Below, one piece after another: positions 6,311 through 7,613 of a stretch of 7,613 nucleotides of DNA. Numbering within the stretch: position 1 is the first letter of the stretch; every line of letters starts with the position of its first letter. Source of the DNA: an uncultured Ruminococcus sp. (GTDB lineage: Bacteria > Bacillota > Clostridia > Oscillospirales > CAG-272). The notes beneath the pieces are model-generated. The model was not told where the DNA came from. It ran no database searches and was given only the letters and a program-made list of their open reading frames with translations. Made by a program: the position numbers and the translations under genes. The DNA lies in assembly GCA_902783705.1 (NCBI GenBank), contig CACZSA010000350.1, positions 1 through 7,613 on the forward strand. The letters run 5' to 3'.

Positions 6311-7423
6311 ATGAAAAAAATCGTCTCGCTCGCCCTTGCGCTTCTCTGCGCGCTTACCCCCCTCGCCTTCTCCTCCTGCGGCTCCTCCAACGCCACCCTT
6401 GCGGAGCCGCGCGCGGAATACACCCGCGAATTTGAGGGACAGACCCTCAACGTCTTCAACTGGGGCGTCTACATCTCCGACGGCAGCGAAGGCTCCTTCG
6501 ACGTGAACAAGGCCTTCGAAAACCTCACGGGCATCAAGGTCAACTACACCACCTACGAATCGAACGAGGCGATGTACGCGAAGATGAAGTCCGGCGCGGT
6601 TTCCTACGACGTCGTCTTCCCCTCCGACTACATGATCGAGCGCATGATCAAGGAAGACATGCTCGCGAAGCTCGACATGACGAAGCTCACGAACTACGAC
6701 CTCATCGATCCCAAGTACAAGGACCTCTTCTTCGACCCGAACAACGAATACAGCGTCCCCTACTCCTACGGCATGGTCGGCCTGATCTACAACACCACGA
6801 TGGTGGAAGGCACCCCGGACTCCTGGGAGATCATGTGGGATGAAAAGTACGCCGACAACATCCTGACCTTCAACAACCCGCGCGACGCGTTCGGCATTGC
6901 GCAGTTCCTCCTCGGCCTCGACGTCAACTCGACCGACAAGAGCACCTGGGACGCCGCCGCGGATAAGCTCAAGGAGCAGAACAAGGTCCTGCAGGCCCGC
7001 GTCATGGACGAGGTCTTCAACAAGATGGAAGGCGGAAACGCGGCGATTGCGCCGTACTACGCCGGAGACTTCCTCACGATGCAGGAGAACAACGAGGATC
7101 TCGCGTTCGTCTATCCGAAGGAAGGCACGAACATCTTCATCGACTCCATCTGCGTCCCGAAGAACGCGCAGAACTACGACGCCGCGATGCTCTACCTCAA
7201 CTTCCTCATGGAGCCCGAGGTCGCGCTGGCGAATGCGGAATACATCTACTACGGCTGCCCGAACACCGCGGTCGTGAACAACCCGGAATACAGTCTCTAT
7301 GGCGACGAGATCGTCTACCCCTCCGAGGAGGACATGCCCATCGTCGAATACTTCCACGACATCGACCCCGAGATCCGCAGCTACTACGAAAAGCTCTGGG
7401 ATTCCGTCCTGCTCGCGGACTGA
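6311..7423 (+). CDS. potD: Spermidine/putrescine-binding lipoprotein PotD
   Basis: PotD is the extracytoplasmic receptor that captures polyamine and delivers it to PotBC. The 370-residue product begins with a lipoprotein signal: MKK, a hydrophobic core (about 4-20) and Cys23 as the probable lipidated residue. The lipobox FSSC is imperfect, with Phe at -3. The mature part is a type II periplasmic-binding fold with family landmarks FNWGVYI (49-55), YDVVFPSDYMIERM (99-112), VPYSYGMVGLIYN (149-161) and IDSICVPKNA (277-286). By hand alignment to E. coli PotD, W51 and Y54 match W34 and Y37, and D278 matches D257. Several other ligand contacts are changed: N189 for D168, D192 for E171, Y249 for W229 and F276 for W255. 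Substrate preference among putrescine, spermidine and others is therefore open. AGGAG (6296-6300) lies 10 bases before the ATG. It is the last gene of the operon. Confidence 0.93.
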   Translation: MKKIVSLALALLCALTPLAFSSCGSSNATLAEPRAEYTREFEGQTLNVFNWGVYISDGSEGSFDVNKAFENLTGIKVNYTTYESNEAMYAKMKSGAVSYDVVFPSDYMIERMIKEDMLAKLDMTKLTNYDLIDPKYKDLFFDPNNEYSVPYSYGMVGLIYNTTMVEGTPDSWEIMWDEKYADNILTFNNPRDAFGIAQFLLGLDVNSTDKSTWDAAADKLKEQNKVLQARVMDEVFNKMEGGNAAIAPYYAGDFLTMQENNEDLAFVYPKEGTNIFIDSICVPKNAQNYDAAMLYLNFLMEPEVALANAEYIYYGCPNTAVVNNPEYSLYGDEIVYPSEEDMPIVEYFHDIDPEIRSYYEKLWDSVLLAD

Positions 7424-7449
7424 TCGGCGGATTCACCGGAATACAAGGC

Positions 7450-7502
7450 AAAAAAAGGGGGCTGTCGCATTAACTTCAGAAATGGAGAAAATGCGACAGC
7501 CC
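7450..7502 (-). terminator. 13-bp inverted repeat after potD, terminator-like on the minus strand
   Basis: GGGCTGTCGCATT (7459-7471) and AATGCGACAGCCC (7490-7502) form a perfect 13-bp stem with an 18-nt loop. Seven A precede it (7450-7456), so on the minus strand the stem is followed by a T run, as in an intrinsic terminator for a gene arriving from the right. On the + strand only UGUUGU follows, so ending the pot transcript here would be less efficient. The GGGGCTGTCGCA-type end also resembles terminal repeats of some transposons, so a small mobile-element remnant is an alternative. Confidence 0.55.
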
Positions 7503-7525
7503 TGTTGTAATACAGAACATTCCGT

Positions 7526-7613
7526 TCTTCTTTTTCTCCTTTATCGAGGAGAAAAAGAAGCAAAAAGAGGAACTCTTTTGGAAGTTTTGGGGGTTCCGGA
7601 CTCTGCGGAGTCC
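7526..7613. repeat. Cluster of hairpins at the right edge, possible dispersed intergenic repeat
   Basis: Three further perfect inverted repeats follow closely. The first pairs 7527-7540 with 7547-7560 (14 bp, pyrimidine-rich against purine-rich, 6-nt loop). The second pairs AAAAGAG (7563-7569) with CTCTTTT (7573-7579). The third pairs GGACTC (7598-7603) with GAGTCC (7608-7613) and touches the window end, so it may continue. GGAAC (7569-7573) can instead pair with GTTCC (7593-7597). No open frame or ribosome-binding site is present. The density of palindromes is typical of mobile intergenic repeats, but a second copy would be needed to show that. Confidence 0.4.

Overview
The window reads as chromosomal DNA from a GC-rich member of the Bacillota, most likely a clostridial lineage. 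The signs are secG directly followed by rnr (a classic Bacillota neighbourhood), strong GGAGG-type ribosome-binding sites, sigma-A style promoters, U-run intrinsic terminators and a lipoprotein-type solute-binding protein. All real genes lie on the + strand. Very high GC at third codon positions opens long antisense frames that I regard as artefacts. I cannot name a genus.

Layout. Positions 1-133 hold a promoter and short leader for secG (134-496, SecYEG translocon subunit with an unusual acidic tail). secG ends in a strong terminator (511-542). rnr follows (613-2808, RNase R), with a TTG start chosen because of its well-placed Shine-Dalgarno. It ends in its own terminator (2859-2886). A good promoter (2936-2964) then starts a new unit: a leader of about 510 nt with no convincing gene but many hairpins, followed by potA (3481-4611), potB (4624-5445), potC (5456-6265) and potD (6311-7423). 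Together these encode a complete spermidine/putrescine-type ABC importer. The last 190 bases hold a 13-bp inverted repeat and further hairpins up to the window edge.

How the genes work together. SecG helps export proteins, probably including the PotD lipoprotein, but that is a general role. RNase R degrades structured RNA. PotD captures polyamine outside the membrane, PotB and PotC form the channel, and PotA supplies ATP hydrolysis. The tight 10-12 nt gaps within potA-B-C, and 45 nt before potD, support one transcript.

The most interesting part is the pot leader. It is far longer than translation needs, it offers two mutually exclusive long pairings that share one strand, and its last hairpin covers the potA Shine-Dalgarno. 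I could not match it to a riboswitch class that I know, so it is a candidate undescribed cis-regulatory RNA. That is an inference from hand folding, not a demonstrated system. The protein-coding content is otherwise ordinary.
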